The notes beneath the pieces are model-generated. The model was not told the DNA's origin and ran no database searches. It saw nothing but the letters and a program-made list of their open reading frames with translations. The position numbers and the translations under genes were made by a program. Positions 34,880-44,728 of a DNA stretch of 64,000 nucleotides are shown here, piece by piece (the first letter of the stretch is position 1; the number at the start of each line of letters is the position of its first letter). This DNA is from Clostridia bacterium UC5.1-1D10 (lineage in GTDB: Bacteria; Bacillota; Clostridia; Lachnospirales; Anaerotignaceae): NCBI GenBank assembly GCA_001304995.1, contig BBZU01000010.1, positions 39,369-103,368 of the forward strand, given 5' to 3'.

Positions 34880-34916
34880 CAACAATTCCCCCGTAGTCAA
34901 ACGGGGGAATTTTCAT
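34880..34916 (-). terminator. Hairpin downstream of mglC
   Basis: An 11-bp perfect stem (34901-34911 with 34884-34894) with a 6-nt loop. On the minus strand the tail is only TTGTTGC, so it may slow or partly stop transcription between mglC and the gal genes. Confidence 0.5.
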
Positions 34917-34936
34917 ATCACATCATACCGAAAAAA

Positions 34937-35956
34937 TTATTTCTTTGCAATATACTTACGTACGTCAATGGCAACAGCCAGAATGATGATCAGACCTTTG
35001 ATGATGTACTGCAGATATGCGTTAACGCCCAGATAATACAGGCTGTAATTGATTACCTGCAGAATGATAACACCAATCAGGATACCAGGGATGGTACCAA
35101 CACCACCGGAGAAGGATACACCACCGATAACGCAGCCAGAGATCGCATCCAGGTCATAGTTTGTACCAGTAGCTGTTGTTACACTCTGGATACGGCCTGC
35201 TTCCAGGAAAGCAGCGATACCATACAGGATACCTGCTACCAGATAGATCAGCATGATATTTTTTGCTACGTTTACACCGGATACAGCAGCCGCTTCAGGG
35301 TTACCGCCGATAGCGAACATGTTTTTACCCAGAGTGGTTTTATTCCATACAAACCACATAACAATGGCACAAATTACCATGAAGTAAACCAGATGAGGAA
35401 TACCGAACCAGTAGCCGTTTACCAGATCAATGTATCTGGAGTCCAGGCTGGCGATAGGCTGTGCGCCGCCCTTCTGGCTATCGATGTACAGACACAGAGC
35501 ACCATAAGCAATGAGCTGTGTACCCAGGGAAATAATAAATGCATGCATGTGCAGTTTTGCTACACCAAAACCGTTCAGCAGACAGAAAGCCACACAAACC
35601 ACGATGGACAACAGCAAAGGCAGGATCAGTGGCAGTGGTTCTGTGATCTGAGGATACATACGGGATGCGTATGTAACACTCTGCAATAAGGATGCGGAGA
35701 TTGCAGCACCACAACCCAAAATACGACCAGCAGACAAGTCAGTACCTGCCAATACGATCATACCAGCAACACCAAGTGCCAGGATACCTCTGGTAGAAGC
35801 CTGTGCTAAAATCTTCCAAAAGTTATTGATAGACAAAAATGTAGGGTCAGCTACGATAACACCAATGATCATGATGACCAAAATGATGTACAGAGCATAG
35901 TCCAGCAGCAGTTCCTGCCAGGTTTTATCCCCTTTGAAACTCTTTAATTTTTCCAT
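34937..35956 (-). CDS. mglC: Galactose/methylgalactoside ABC transporter permease
   Basis: This 339-aa polytopic protein, about nine to ten helices, belongs to the ribose/galactose permease family. The ILALGVAGMIVLAGTDLSAGRILG and GGNPEAAAVSGVNVAKN segments are typical, and the second precedes the coupling region for the ATPase. It forms the membrane channel of the MglABC importer. Start 35956 follows GGGGAGG; the longer frame upstream lacks a ribosome site. Confidence 0.94.
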   Translation of the reverse strand: MEKLKSFKGDKTWQELLLDYALYIILVIMIIGVIVADPTFLSINNFWKILAQASTRGILALGVAGMIVLAGTDLSAGRILGCGAAISASLLQSVTYASRMYPQITEPLPLILPLLLSIVVCVAFCLLNGFGVAKLHMHAFIISLGTQLIAYGALCLYIDSQKGGAQPIASLDSRYIDLVNGYWFGIPHLVYFMVICAIVMWFVWNKTTLGKNMFAIGGNPEAAAVSGVNVAKNIMLIYLVAGILYGIAAFLEAGRIQSVTTATGTNYDLDAISGCVIGGVSFSGGVGTIPGILIGVIILQVINYSLYYLGVNAYLQYIIKGLIIILAVAIDVRKYIAKK

Positions 35957-35972
35957 TCTTTTTACCTCCCCA

Positions 35973-37484
35973 TTATACATATTTTGCTGCCAGACGCATG
36001 ATTTCTTCCTGAGTCGCGTCCTTGACATCCAAAATACCAGCCAAGTGACCATTGCTCATAACCATGATTCTGTCGCAAATCCCCAAAAGTTCCGGCATTT
36101 CGGAAGAAACCACGATAACGCCTTTATCTTCCTGCGCCAGATCAATGATCAGCTGATAAATTTCGTATTTCGCACCTACGTCGATACCGCGGGTGGGCTC
36201 GTCCAGAAGCAGTACTTCCGGTTTCGTCAAAAGCCATCTGCCCAAAATTACCTTCTGCTGGTTACCGCCGGAAAGTGTGCGGATATGGGTTTTCTGGCTG
36301 GGGGTTTTTACATGCATACTGTCAATAACCCACTTAGTGTCTTCTTTCATTTTTGCGTTGGAAAGCAAAAGACCTTTCCGATAATTCTTGATATTGGCAA
36401 TAACGGAATTGAACTGAATGCTCATGCCGCCAAAAATACCTGTGGCACGACGTTCTTCTGTCAGCAGCGCAAAGCCGTTTTTGATGGCTGTCTTTGCGTC
36501 TTTGTTCTCCACTTTTTTGCCATGCATGTACATTTCACCGCTCTGATGATGGGCAATACCGAAAATGGTTTCCAGAAGTTCTGTTCTTCTGCTGCCCACC
36601 AGACCTGCCACACCGAGGATTTCGCCTTTGCGCAGCTGGAAACTTACATCCAGACAGGTCGGCATATATTTTCCTGTCAGGTTTCGTACATCCAGCAGAA
36701 CTTCGCCAGGCTTGTTTGTTTTCGGCGGGAAACGATCTGTCAGGTCACGACCTACCATGAGCTGAATGATCTTATCTGTTGTCAGATCTTTTGCGTTTTC
36801 TGTTGCGATCCACTTACCGTCACGCATGATGGTAACTTCGTCGGAAATCTGCAAAATTTCTTCCATCTTATGGCTGATGTAAACCATTGCAACGCCTCTG
36901 TCACGCAGTTTGTTGATGATGCGGAACAGGTGCTCTACTTCTTCATGGGTCAATGAGGATGTAGGTTCGTCCAATACAAGAATTTTTGCATTATATGATA
37001 CGGCTTTCGCGATTTCTACCATCTGTCTCTGGGATACGCTCAGTTTGCCGATGATTGTCTTAGGGTTAACGGGGATTTCCAGTTCCTCGAATACTTTCTG
37101 TGTTTCCTGATACATTTTTTTATGGCTGACCAGTCCACCCTGTTTGGGAAAACGACCCAGCCAGATATTTTCCATAACGCTGCGCTTCAATACCTGATTC
37201 AGTTCCTGGTGTACCATTGCTACACCATTGTCCAGCGCATTTTTAGGCCCGGAAAAAGATGTTTCCTGACCATCAATGACAATTTTGCCACCATCCTGTT
37301 TATAAATACCGAAAAGACATTTCATCAATGTTGATTTCCCTGCGCCGTTTTCGCCCATCAGCGCATGTACAGTACCGGGACGCAGTTTGAGCATTGCGTG
37401 ATCCAGAGCTTTTACTCCGGGGAACTGCTTTTCGATATCTGTCATTTCCAGTACATATTTTTCTTGGCTCACTGCCTTCACCAC
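35973..37484 (-). CDS. mglA: Galactose/methylgalactoside ABC transporter ATP-binding protein
   Basis: This 503-aa protein has two ABC domains. The first has Walker [22 protein letters not shown] and [10 protein letters not shown]; the second has a degenerate Walker A ([10 protein letters not shown]), LSGGNQQKV and [10 protein letters not shown]. It powers sugar import with MglB and MglC. No ATG exists near the start; GTG 37484 is used, with further GTGs at 37481 and 37472 possible. Confidence 0.94.
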   Translation of the reverse strand: MVKAVSQEKYVLEMTDIEKQFPGVKALDHAMLKLRPGTVHALMGENGAGKSTLMKCLFGIYKQDGGKIVIDGQETSFSGPKNALDNGVAMVHQELNQVLKRSVMENIWLGRFPKQGGLVSHKKMYQETQKVFEELEIPVNPKTIIGKLSVSQRQMVEIAKAVSYNAKILVLDEPTSSLTHEEVEHLFRIINKLRDRGVAMVYISHKMEEILQISDEVTIMRDGKWIATENAKDLTTDKIIQLMVGRDLTDRFPPKTNKPGEVLLDVRNLTGKYMPTCLDVSFQLRKGEILGVAGLVGSRRTELLETIFGIAHHQSGEMYMHGKKVENKDAKTAIKNGFALLTEERRATGIFGGMSIQFNSVIANIKNYRKGLLLSNAKMKEDTKWVIDSMHVKTPSQKTHIRTLSGGNQQKVILGRWLLTKPEVLLLDEPTRGIDVGAKYEIYQLIIDLAQEDKGVIVVSSEMPELLGICDRIMVMSNGHLAGILDVKDATQEEIMRLAAKYV

Positions 37485-37612
37485 ACTTCCTAATCGTCTG
37501 TTGTGCCAACTTCTCTTTGTTAAAACTTCCCCAACGACAGCTTTTTTCTCAAAAAATAAGCTGCTGTGCTTTCAAATGTTTCTCAGTCACGGACTTTCTT
37601 TTCTTATAAGAA

Positions 37613-37641
37613 CGCACAGTGAGGAAAGACCCCACTGTGCG
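37613..37641 (-). promoter_or_regulatory. Intercistronic hairpin between mglB and mglA
   Basis: CGCACAGTG/CACTGTGCG forms a 9-bp stem in the 193-bp gap just past mglB. Such hairpins often protect the binding-protein mRNA 3' end or cause partial termination, keeping MglB above the transporter subunits. Confidence 0.6.
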
Positions 37642-37677
37642 AACCAAATGTTCCTATCTATTACTGAAAATCAGAGA

Positions 37678-38712
37678 TTATTCTCCTGTGTAAGGAGCGT
37701 AAGGGATACGAACTGCGATACCTGTATCATCGTAGGTATATTCTGTGCCATCCAGGAATTCAGCACCATTTGCTACGTTCAGAGCTGCAGCTGCGATTGC
37801 TTTACCCATTGCGTCACCATCCTGCAGAACAGTTGCGCTCATCTGGCCTTTTGCGATTGCGTCTTTTGCAGCGTCTGTTGCGTCAACGCCGATTACAGGG
37901 ATGAAAGGAGCGTCTTCAGCACCTGTGTTGTAGCCGATGTTGGACAGAGCAGCTACACAACCGATAGCCATACCGTCGTTGTTTGCGATAACCAGTTCGA
38001 TTTTGCCTTCGTTAGCAGCCAGCATAGCTTCCATTGCTTTCTGAGCTGTTTCTGTATCCCAGTTACATACCTGTGTTTCGCCAACCTGTTCCATTGTCAG
38101 ACCGTTAGCAGTTGCCTGTTCTACACTGTACTGTGTACGAGCGATTGCTTCGGGGTTGTCAGGTTCGCCCTGGAACATTACATACTGTACTTTGCCGTCG
38201 CCATTCAGATCGTATTCAGGATGTGCATCCCACAGATCTTTGATGATGTCACCCTGCATTTTGCCGGCGTCAATAGCGTTTGTACCGATAAAGCATGCTT
38301 TATCATAGGATTTGATTACTTCTGTATCGGGTTCTCTGTTGAAGAAGATAGTAGGAATACCTGCTGCGGATGCTTTTTCTACAACGCCGCTTGCAGCTTT
38401 TGCGTCAACCATGTTTACACACAGTACGTCAACGCCTTTGGAGATCATAACGTCCAGCTGGTCGTTCTGTGTAGCCTGGTCGCCTTTACCGTCCTGCATT
38501 TCTACATTTGCTTTGCCTTCCAAAGCTGCCTGCAAGGAATTTCTTACAGTAGAGATGTATGTATCGTCGTATTTGTAGATCAATACACCGACTGTGGGCA
38601 GATCGCCGCTTGCTGCGTCGCCTTCTGTTGCAGCGTCACTGGAGCCGCCGCAGGCTGCAAGGCCCAACACCATCACGGATGCCATCAGCATCGCTAAAAA
38701 TTTCTTTTTCAT
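37678..38712 (-). CDS. mglB: Galactose-binding lipoprotein of the Mgl transporter
   Basis: This 344-aa substrate-binding protein has a lipoprotein signal peptide (lipobox LAAC) and a short disordered linker. The periplasmic-binding fold has the Mgl/GGBP calcium loop DLNGDGKVQY, PTIFFNREP, and VIANNDGMAIG. It delivers galactose or glucose to MglAC on the outer face of the membrane. Start follows AAAGGAGGG. First gene of the mgl-gal operon. Confidence 0.95.
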   Translation of the reverse strand: MKKKFLAMLMASVMVLGLAACGGSSDAATEGDAASGDLPTVGVLIYKYDDTYISTVRNSLQAALEGKANVEMQDGKGDQATQNDQLDVMISKGVDVLCVNMVDAKAASGVVEKASAAGIPTIFFNREPDTEVIKSYDKACFIGTNAIDAGKMQGDIIKDLWDAHPEYDLNGDGKVQYVMFQGEPDNPEAIARTQYSVEQATANGLTMEQVGETQVCNWDTETAQKAMEAMLAANEGKIELVIANNDGMAIGCVAALSNIGYNTGAEDAPFIPVIGVDATDAAKDAIAKGQMSATVLQDGDAMGKAIAAAALNVANGAEFLDGTEYTYDDTGIAVRIPYAPYTGE

Positions 38713-38791
38713 TGTATAAACCCTCCTTTAATTTTTGTCCAGTCCAAGACCGAAACGCATGTAACACAACAATCTCCCTGTTGTTAATAAC

Positions 38792-38797
38792 ATTATA
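38792..38797 (-). promoter_or_regulatory. -10 box of the mgl-gal operon
   Basis: A perfect TATAAT (minus strand) lies about 80 bp upstream of mglB. The position of the -35 box reads TTTTTT, a poor match, consistent with a promoter that needs an activator such as the YesN-type regulator encoded upstream. Confidence 0.55.
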
Positions 38798-38909
38798 TCA
38801 AATCTGTACCAGGCAAAAAATAGAGATTTTTTATATCTACATGGAATTTATTTCGTTTTCATTTGGCGAAACCCATAATTTTTTATGTTTTTTGTCGAAA
38901 AAAAACTGT

Positions 38910-39929
38910 TCAGAATATGGACTCATGTATCCGTGCCCGTACAGGCACCCGAACATATCTGCCATCTGTTAATTCCATTTCTTTCGGCAGTTCCTTTCCC
39001 ATACCCAAGGCGGAGGCGATACCAAATACAGCTTTTCCCTGTTCTTTTGCACCGCAGTCAACAGTTGCCCAAAGTATTTTCTGTTCCAGCGCCTCCAGTC
39101 CTGCCGGCGTTCCGTCAATACCGAATACTGCCGCTGTGAAATTTTTTCGCTTCAGGGCATCCGCGGCCCCTAATGCCATATCGTCATTGTTGCACAATAC
39201 CAGCTCGATTTCATCGCCCATTTCCGCGATCCATTGTTCCATGATGGCATCTGCTCGGCTGCGCATCCAGTCAGCTGTTTCCGCATCCAGCTTTTGCAGC
39301 TTCACGCCGCCATCTTCAATGGTCTGGATGACATAGTCAGAGCGGAGAATGGTGTCCTGATGCCCCATTTCTCCTTCCAGCATCACATACTGCAAAATGC
39401 CGTCACCATTCTTGTCTATTTTCTCTGCGGCGGCCGCATAGCTCTGTAACACCGCTTCTCCCTGCATCCTTGCCGTTTCTCTGGCATCTGTACCCACATA
39501 ATACACATTTTCGCCTCGCAGAATATCTTCCCGCACAGGTTCTCTGTTAAAAAATACCAGCGGCACTTCTTCAGACTGTGCAAGGTCTACCATACTGGAT
39601 GCGTTGGTACGATCTACCAGATTGACACAAACAGCATCATATCCAAGCGCCGCATACTGTTCCACCTGATCGTACTGTTCCCGCTGAGAGCCGTTTGCCC
39701 GGGAAATATTCAAAGTTACAGGACAGCCCGTTTCCGCTTCATAAGCAGCTGCCTGTTCCTGCATGGAAGATACGATACTATCCACAAAAGTATCGCTGTC
39801 CGAATAAAGAGAAACCCCAATCTTCAATTCCTTTTTTTCCTTTGTACGAGGCATCCATAGCCAAACAATTGCCAGAACCACACAAATGACTCCTATAAAA
39901 ATTCCGATTTCCTGTTTTCTTATTTGCAT
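38910..39929 (-). CDS. Membrane-tethered galactose-binding-like protein (sensor)
   Basis: This 339-aa homologue of MglB keeps the binding fold, the calcium loop DKNGDGILQY, VPLVFFNREP and LVLCNNDDMALGAADA. It starts with an uncleaved hydrophobic helix (IGIFIGVICVVLAIVWLW) and lacks a lipobox cysteine. It has no extra permease. Its place behind a YesM-type kinase suggests that it presents sugar to the kinase rather than to a transporter. Start follows GAGGTGAGAACAG. Confidence 0.85.
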   Translation of the reverse strand: MQIRKQEIGIFIGVICVVLAIVWLWMPRTKEKKELKIGVSLYSDSDTFVDSIVSSMQEQAAAYEAETGCPVTLNISRANGSQREQYDQVEQYAALGYDAVCVNLVDRTNASSMVDLAQSEEVPLVFFNREPVREDILRGENVYYVGTDARETARMQGEAVLQSYAAAAEKIDKNGDGILQYVMLEGEMGHQDTILRSDYVIQTIEDGGVKLQKLDAETADWMRSRADAIMEQWIAEMGDEIELVLCNNDDMALGAADALKRKNFTAAVFGIDGTPAGLEALEQKILWATVDCGAKEQGKAVFGIASALGMGKELPKEMELTDGRYVRVPVRARIHESIF

Positions 39930-39940
39930 CTGTTCTCACC

Positions 39941-40900
39941 TCACGCAAAAGGAAACAAAATCGCTTCCCGACTTCGATCATACATATTTTCACCGGTTAC
40001 CCAGACAGCCTGAAACTTTCTTTCTTCTTCATTCTGGTCTTCTCCAGTCAAAATCATGGTCAGTTTTTGTACGCTAAAATAACCTGCGCCATATGCGTCT
40101 ATGACAGCAACTCCGGTAATATTTTCTTTCTCAAGCTGTTCACGGATCATGCCGCTCCACCCCATGCCGTACAATGGTAAGGTACATCCTTCGTTTTCAC
40201 AAACCGCTGCCATGGCTTCCAGTGCCTGTGGATCACAGGAAACAACCATATTGCCTCCCTGTGCTGCCAGACCGTTGACCAGCGCATTGGCCTCCGCATA
40301 ATCCGCGAGTTCCACACGGCGTACCATAATCCCAGCCTGCGGGAACATCTCTTCCAGCAAATCGTGCATATTCTGCATCTGATCGCTGCGATCCTTATGG
40401 GACACCAGTGTCACACTCTGACCTTTATCCCTCGCTTCAGCCACCTTTTCCACCAGCAGCCTTGCAATGGCTTCTCTGTCAAAAGAAACATTGGCTTTCA
40501 CACGGGGAGATTCCGCTTCTGTATCCCATAACACCACAGGAACCCCTACGGGGATATTTTCCAAAATTTCTTCTGTGACTCTGCCGCTTCCGCATTGGAG
40601 CACAATGCCTTCACATCCCGCATCCAATTCCCGCTGCACCAAAGTCTGCATATCCACTTGCTGGGCTTCGTAATCATGGAGATTCAAAAAATGCATGTCC
40701 GCATGGTATGCCTGCGCCGCTTTCTTGGCACCTTCCCGCAGATTCAGATTGATGCTGTCCTGGGGGATATCCACAATGACAGAAATATTGGATACATCCA
40801 CTTTTCTTTCCTTCCAGATATAGTCCGTAGACGAAATCAGAAACAATACCACCAGAATGAGGATATCCACAAAAAGGAATATTTTTTGTTTCACTGTCAT
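39941..40900 (-). CDS. Membrane-tethered sugar-binding-like protein
   Basis: This 319-aa periplasmic-binding-protein-like domain follows a single N-terminal membrane helix (IFLFVDILILVVLFLISS) with no lipobox. It is more divergent from MglB than its neighbour: the calcium loop is absent, but EGIVLQCGSGRVTEEI and GVPVVLWDTEAESPRVKANV fit the LacI/RbsB-type fold. It overlaps the kinase gene by ATGA, so it is coupled to it and is probably a sensor subunit. Confidence 0.83.
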   Translation of the reverse strand: MTVKQKIFLFVDILILVVLFLISSTDYIWKERKVDVSNISVIVDIPQDSINLNLREGAKKAAQAYHADMHFLNLHDYEAQQVDMQTLVQRELDAGCEGIVLQCGSGRVTEEILENIPVGVPVVLWDTEAESPRVKANVSFDREAIARLLVEKVAEARDKGQSVTLVSHKDRSDQMQNMHDLLEEMFPQAGIMVRRVELADYAEANALVNGLAAQGGNMVVSCDPQALEAMAAVCENEGCTLPLYGMGWSGMIREQLEKENITGVAVIDAYGAGYFSVQKLTMILTGEDQNEEERKFQAVWVTGENMYDRSREAILFPFA

Positions 40901-42705
40901 GATACCATCCCCCTTTCTTTCATTTCTTCATAGGGAATGGCTGGCAGATGAATCTCTACACAAGTGCCTTCATCTGGTTCCGAAAGAATGCGCAGTCCAT
41001 ATTTCTCCCCGAAAACCAGCTGGATTCTCTCCTGTACATTTCGCAGACCGACACCGGAGCCTTTTCCTGTCTGAACAAAATCTCCCCGCAGGAGAGCCTC
41101 TGCCCGCTCCTTCGTCATGCCGCAGCCGTTATCTGTCACGGAAAGCACCAATTCTTCCCCTTCCAGATAGCCTTTTACGGTCAATTCCCCATCATCATCC
41201 ATAAATTCCATGGCATGATAGATGGCATTTTCCACCAAAGGCTGCAAAATCAGCTTCACTGTCCCCAGTTGTTTTGTTTCTTCTTTCACATCAAACTGAT
41301 AGGTAAATTTATTTTTAAAACGCATTTCCTGTATCATCAGATAGTTTCGCACATGTTCCACTTCATCGGAAACAGGAATGACCGTCTTACCTCTGCTCAA
41401 ACTGATACGGAAAAACCGTGCCAAAGCTGTCACAGCTTTGACGGCATCGCCGCTTTTTTCATTTTCAATCATCCATACAATGACATCCAGTGTATTATAC
41501 AGGAAATGGGGATTGATCTGGTTTTGCAGCACCATCAGATCGCTTTTCCGCTTGGCTTCGTGTTCCTGCACAATATCCTCCATGAGCTGTTTCAGATTCC
41601 GCTCCATTTCTTCGATAGCATTGGACAGATTCTGTATTTCATACACACCGGAAGCCTGTATCTTCGTATTCAGATCCCCTGCTTGTATTCGTTTTACAGC
41701 GCCTTCCAATCGATGCATGGGCTCTGTGACTTTTCTGGAAACATAGAAGTTAATGAGCATCATGGCATTGAGGAAAAACGCCAGCAAAAACAGGATGAAA
41801 CTTCTTGTTTTCCAGTTGTGCAAAGACGGTGTATCCCCTTTGGATACCCCCACCATATGCCATCCCGTATAGCCAATGGTCTTATGCAGGAAAGTATAGG
41901 GTTTTGCCTGCACATCCCCCTCCAAAGAGGACATAAGCAGAGGTAAAGTCTCCTCTTTCATAATGCCTGCGGCAATCTGATCCTGCATGGGATGATACAG
42001 CAAATTGCCGTTTTCTCCTGCCAGATATACATAGGATGCTTCCCCTACCATGACATTTTCCAGCATATCCTGCAATACGTCGTACCGCAGATTGATGAGC
42101 AGCACACCACGCTTTGTCTGATCTCCCATGGTCAGCTGCACCATACGGCTCATAGGGATCACCCGTGTATAGCCATCGCCTTCCGCCCGAAAGACCCGGG
42201 AAACCTGGGGTGCACCAAAACGAATATTTTCTTCTGTATCCAGCGCACTGCCATACCACGCTTCTTTCTGCAATGAAAAATTAGGACGCAGATGGCTGTT
42301 AGGCGTGGCACAAATCAAATTGCCGTCAATGGAAAAGAGCGCGATACTCTCCACATAATCTTTATTCATTTCATAGATCAAACGAAAATCATCAGAAATG
42401 GTATCCTGCTGCAAATCTGTCCCTTTGATGACACGATAATACAGGGTATCTGATACTTTGATCATATTGCGGAAATGGGCTGTCACCTGTTCTGCTGCAT
42501 CTTCCATGCGGGTGTCATTTCCTTCCCATGTGGTTTGGGCAGACTGTGCCGCAAAACGGTAATAGAAAGAAATCCCCATCAAAAGCGTTGCCACCACAGA
42601 TGTCAGCGTAAAGGAAACCCACAGCAGTTTCCGCAGTTCAATATGCATGCTTCCATTCAAAAAACGCCGCTCCAGAAAGGCTTTTCCCTTTTGAAAAATC
42701 CCCAT
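40897..42705 (-). CDS. YesM-family sensor histidine kinase
   Basis: This 602-aa kinase has a first membrane helix (about 20-45), a double-Cache-like extracellular domain (about 50-295) and a second helix. A HAMP domain (VTEPMHRLEGAVKRIQAGDLN), the His-kinase box QNQINPHFLYNTLD and an ATPase domain (PLVENAIYHAM, DNGCGM, GVGLRNVQERI) follow. Start ATG 42705 is five bases after GAGGAG. It overlaps the tethered binding protein and lies beside its response regulator, forming a sugar-sensing unit. Confidence 0.94.
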   Translation of the reverse strand: MGIFQKGKAFLERRFLNGSMHIELRKLLWVSFTLTSVVATLLMGISFYYRFAAQSAQTTWEGNDTRMEDAAEQVTAHFRNMIKVSDTLYYRVIKGTDLQQDTISDDFRLIYEMNKDYVESIALFSIDGNLICATPNSHLRPNFSLQKEAWYGSALDTEENIRFGAPQVSRVFRAEGDGYTRVIPMSRMVQLTMGDQTKRGVLLINLRYDVLQDMLENVMVGEASYVYLAGENGNLLYHPMQDQIAAGIMKEETLPLLMSSLEGDVQAKPYTFLHKTIGYTGWHMVGVSKGDTPSLHNWKTRSFILFLLAFFLNAMMLINFYVSRKVTEPMHRLEGAVKRIQAGDLNTKIQASGVYEIQNLSNAIEEMERNLKQLMEDIVQEHEAKRKSDLMVLQNQINPHFLYNTLDVIVWMIENEKSGDAVKAVTALARFFRISLSRGKTVIPVSDEVEHVRNYLMIQEMRFKNKFTYQFDVKEETKQLGTVKLILQPLVENAIYHAMEFMDDDGELTVKGYLEGEELVLSVTDNGCGMTKERAEALLRGDFVQTGKGSGVGLRNVQERIQLVFGEKYGLRILSEPDEGTCVEIHLPAIPYEEMKERGMVS

Positions 42706-42713
42706 GTCGCTCC

Positions 42714-44307
42714 TCACTTTCCGCGAAATTTATTGGGCGAAACCCCAAATTTCTTTTTAAACACATAACCAAAATAATTCGGCTCATCATATCCCACCTT
42801 TGCGGCGATTTGATATGTCTTTTCATCTGTTTCTTTCAGCAGCTCCGCCGCTTTTTCCATTCGGATGGCTGTCAGATAGGAAATGTAACTTTCTCCCACT
42901 TCTTTTTTGAATATGGTGGAAAAATAGGCTGTACTGATATGGAGATAGCCACAGACCATTTCCAGAGAAAGGGCGGAATTGGCATAATTCTCTCCAATAT
43001 ACTTCTTCGCCTTTTCAATCAACGTCTGGGTGGTGCCCACACGTTCCCGATACAATTTGCCGCTGATGGCAAAGCAAACCTCACAGAGCCAATCCTGCAT
43101 ATCCGCGCTGTCTCGAATGCCTGTGAGCACACCGTTATAGTCCGCGTATTTTCCGAAAACGATATTTTCTTCCAGCCCATTTTTCTGTACCACACGCAAA
43201 ATGACGCTCAAAATATCGATGATATACGCCTGAAAACCGCTCTGCATGGTCTTCGTCTGTCGCATTCTGCCGGAAATGCTTTCCACACAGGATTGTATCA
43301 TTTCTTCGTCACCGAATTTCAATACATAGCTCAGTTCCTTTTCGTCTTTTTCGTCCAGATGGAGCAAGGTATCTTTCTGCGGTTCCACGTCGGAGATAAA
43401 GACCACTTCACCGGCAGTCCGACTGTAAGCAACAGCTTCCCTTGCTTCCGCATAACTGTGAGAAATATTTTCGATGCTCTCCACAACTCGTCCAATGCCT
43501 ACAATGAGGGTGCAGTTCAAAATCTTTTTGACTTCCTTGCACAATTCCCGGAAAAAAGTAGTCAGCTGCATCAGCTCTTTTTTCGTCTTCCATGGCAGCA
43601 ATGACACAAATGCCAGATGGACGCTGGAAACAGCTGTAATTGCCAAAATCCTGAAAACGATCCTCCAGCAGACGCTGTACAGATACGGCCAGCAAGTTCC
43701 AGCTGTTCCATGCAGCATTATCCATTTCCTGTGCCATAACCTTTGCCGCTACCCAGCGATTTCCTTCCAAAAGGGAAAGACCATATTCTTCCATGAGTAC
43801 AGGAATATCTTCTTTTCCTGCATTGCCTTTCACCAGATTGCTCAAAAATTTCTCTCGCAGTATAGGCAGGTTTTTACGGAAACTTTCCTGTAAGTTTGTC
43901 AAATCCCGCAAACGCTGAATTTCCTCATCCAATGTGCCCTTGATCCGCAGCAAAATTTCCATCATTTCCTCTGCGTTGACAGGCTTTAAGATATACTCAA
44001 TGATATTCAGTTTAATGGCTTTCTGGGCATATTCAAAATCATCAAAACCGGAAAAAAGCACCACTTTTATGGACGGGTGGATTTCCCGCAGTCTTTCTGC
44101 CATTTCCAGACCATCCATATAGGGCATACGAATATCCGTCAATACCACATCCGGCTCCAACTGTTCAATTTTTTCCAGCGCATCCACGCCGTTTTCCGCG
44201 TCGCCCACCACTTGAAAACCAACGGCAGACCAATCTATTTTTCGAATAATGCTGGTGCGGACTTCTGCCTCATCATCCACCAGCAAAATTTTATATGGTT
44301 CATTCAT
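42714..44307 (-). CDS. YesN/AraC-type response regulator (frameshifted)
   Basis: Restored length is 530 aa. The receiver domain has DDE (11-13), phosphoacceptor Asp58 in VLTDIRMPYMDG and Lys in YILKPV. A linker region follows, and the C-terminal AraC domain (IGENYANSALSLEMVCGYLHI and VGYDEPNYFGYVFKKKFG) binds DNA. A six-base run (43578-43583), one base too long after IAAMEDEK, breaks the frame. It is the likely activator of the downstream mgl-gal operon. Confidence 0.92.
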
Positions 44308-44346
44308 ACTTTCATCCCCTGCGTATTTAATCTTTCTCTAAATAAA

Positions 44347-44352
44347 TTATAA
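44347..44352 (-). promoter_or_regulatory. -10 box upstream of the response-regulator gene
   Basis: A perfect TATAAT on the minus strand, about 40 bp upstream of the start codon. No convincing -35 box is present. Confidence 0.5.
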
Positions 44353-44401
44353 CAAAAAGGGGAAAAACGGAAAAGCCTGCAAAAAATATTTTGTAATACA
44401 A

Positions 44402-44449
44402 CAAAAAAACGCATGTCATTCCTTTCTCCTTAAAGAACAACATGCGTTG
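44402..44449 (-). terminator. Terminator of the 53-aa membrane protein gene
   Basis: AACGCATGT/ACATGCGTT (44440-44448 with 44408-44416) with a 23-nt loop and a run of seven T. It ends the small gene and isolates it from the two-component operon. Confidence 0.75.
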
Positions 44450-44459
44450 ACCACAATAT

Positions 44460-44621
44460 TTAGCTTTTATAGAGCAGGCAGGCGCCGCCGCAAATAAGCA
44501 GAACGGCCACAAGAAACATACATCCCGGCAGCAGCAATGCCAGAAACACACCTGTTCCCAACGCAATCATTAGAGAACCGATCCATCGTTTTCTCCATTG
44601 GTTCACACATCTTCTGCCCAC
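44460..44621 (-). CDS. Small two-helix membrane protein (53 aa)
   Basis: A GTG start at 44621, five bases after GGGGGTGA, opens a 53-codon frame: a basic, tryptophan-containing N terminus (VNQWRKRWIGSLM) followed by two packed hydrophobic helices around LLLPGC, ending LLYKS. It has its own terminator. Short basic-then-hydrophobic proteins like this are often missed by gene callers; no function recognised. Confidence 0.62.
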   Translation of the reverse strand: MGRRCVNQWRKRWIGSLMIALGTGVFLALLLPGCMFLVAVLLICGGACLLYKS

Positions 44622-44675
44622 AGGCGTCACCCCCTGCTTTTATTGTATGCACTTTTTCCTCTTATGTGTCTGGCA

Positions 44676-44722
44676 ACAAAAAAACAGGAATCTCTGAAAA
44701 CATCAGAAATCCCTGTTTTGTA
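44676..44722 (-). terminator. Terminator of the CoA-transferase gene
   Basis: AAAACAGG/CCTGTTTT (44712-44719 with 44681-44688), with an extended imperfect inner helix and a T-run tail, 7 bp past the stop codon. Confidence 0.88.
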
Positions 44723-44728
44723 TACAGA

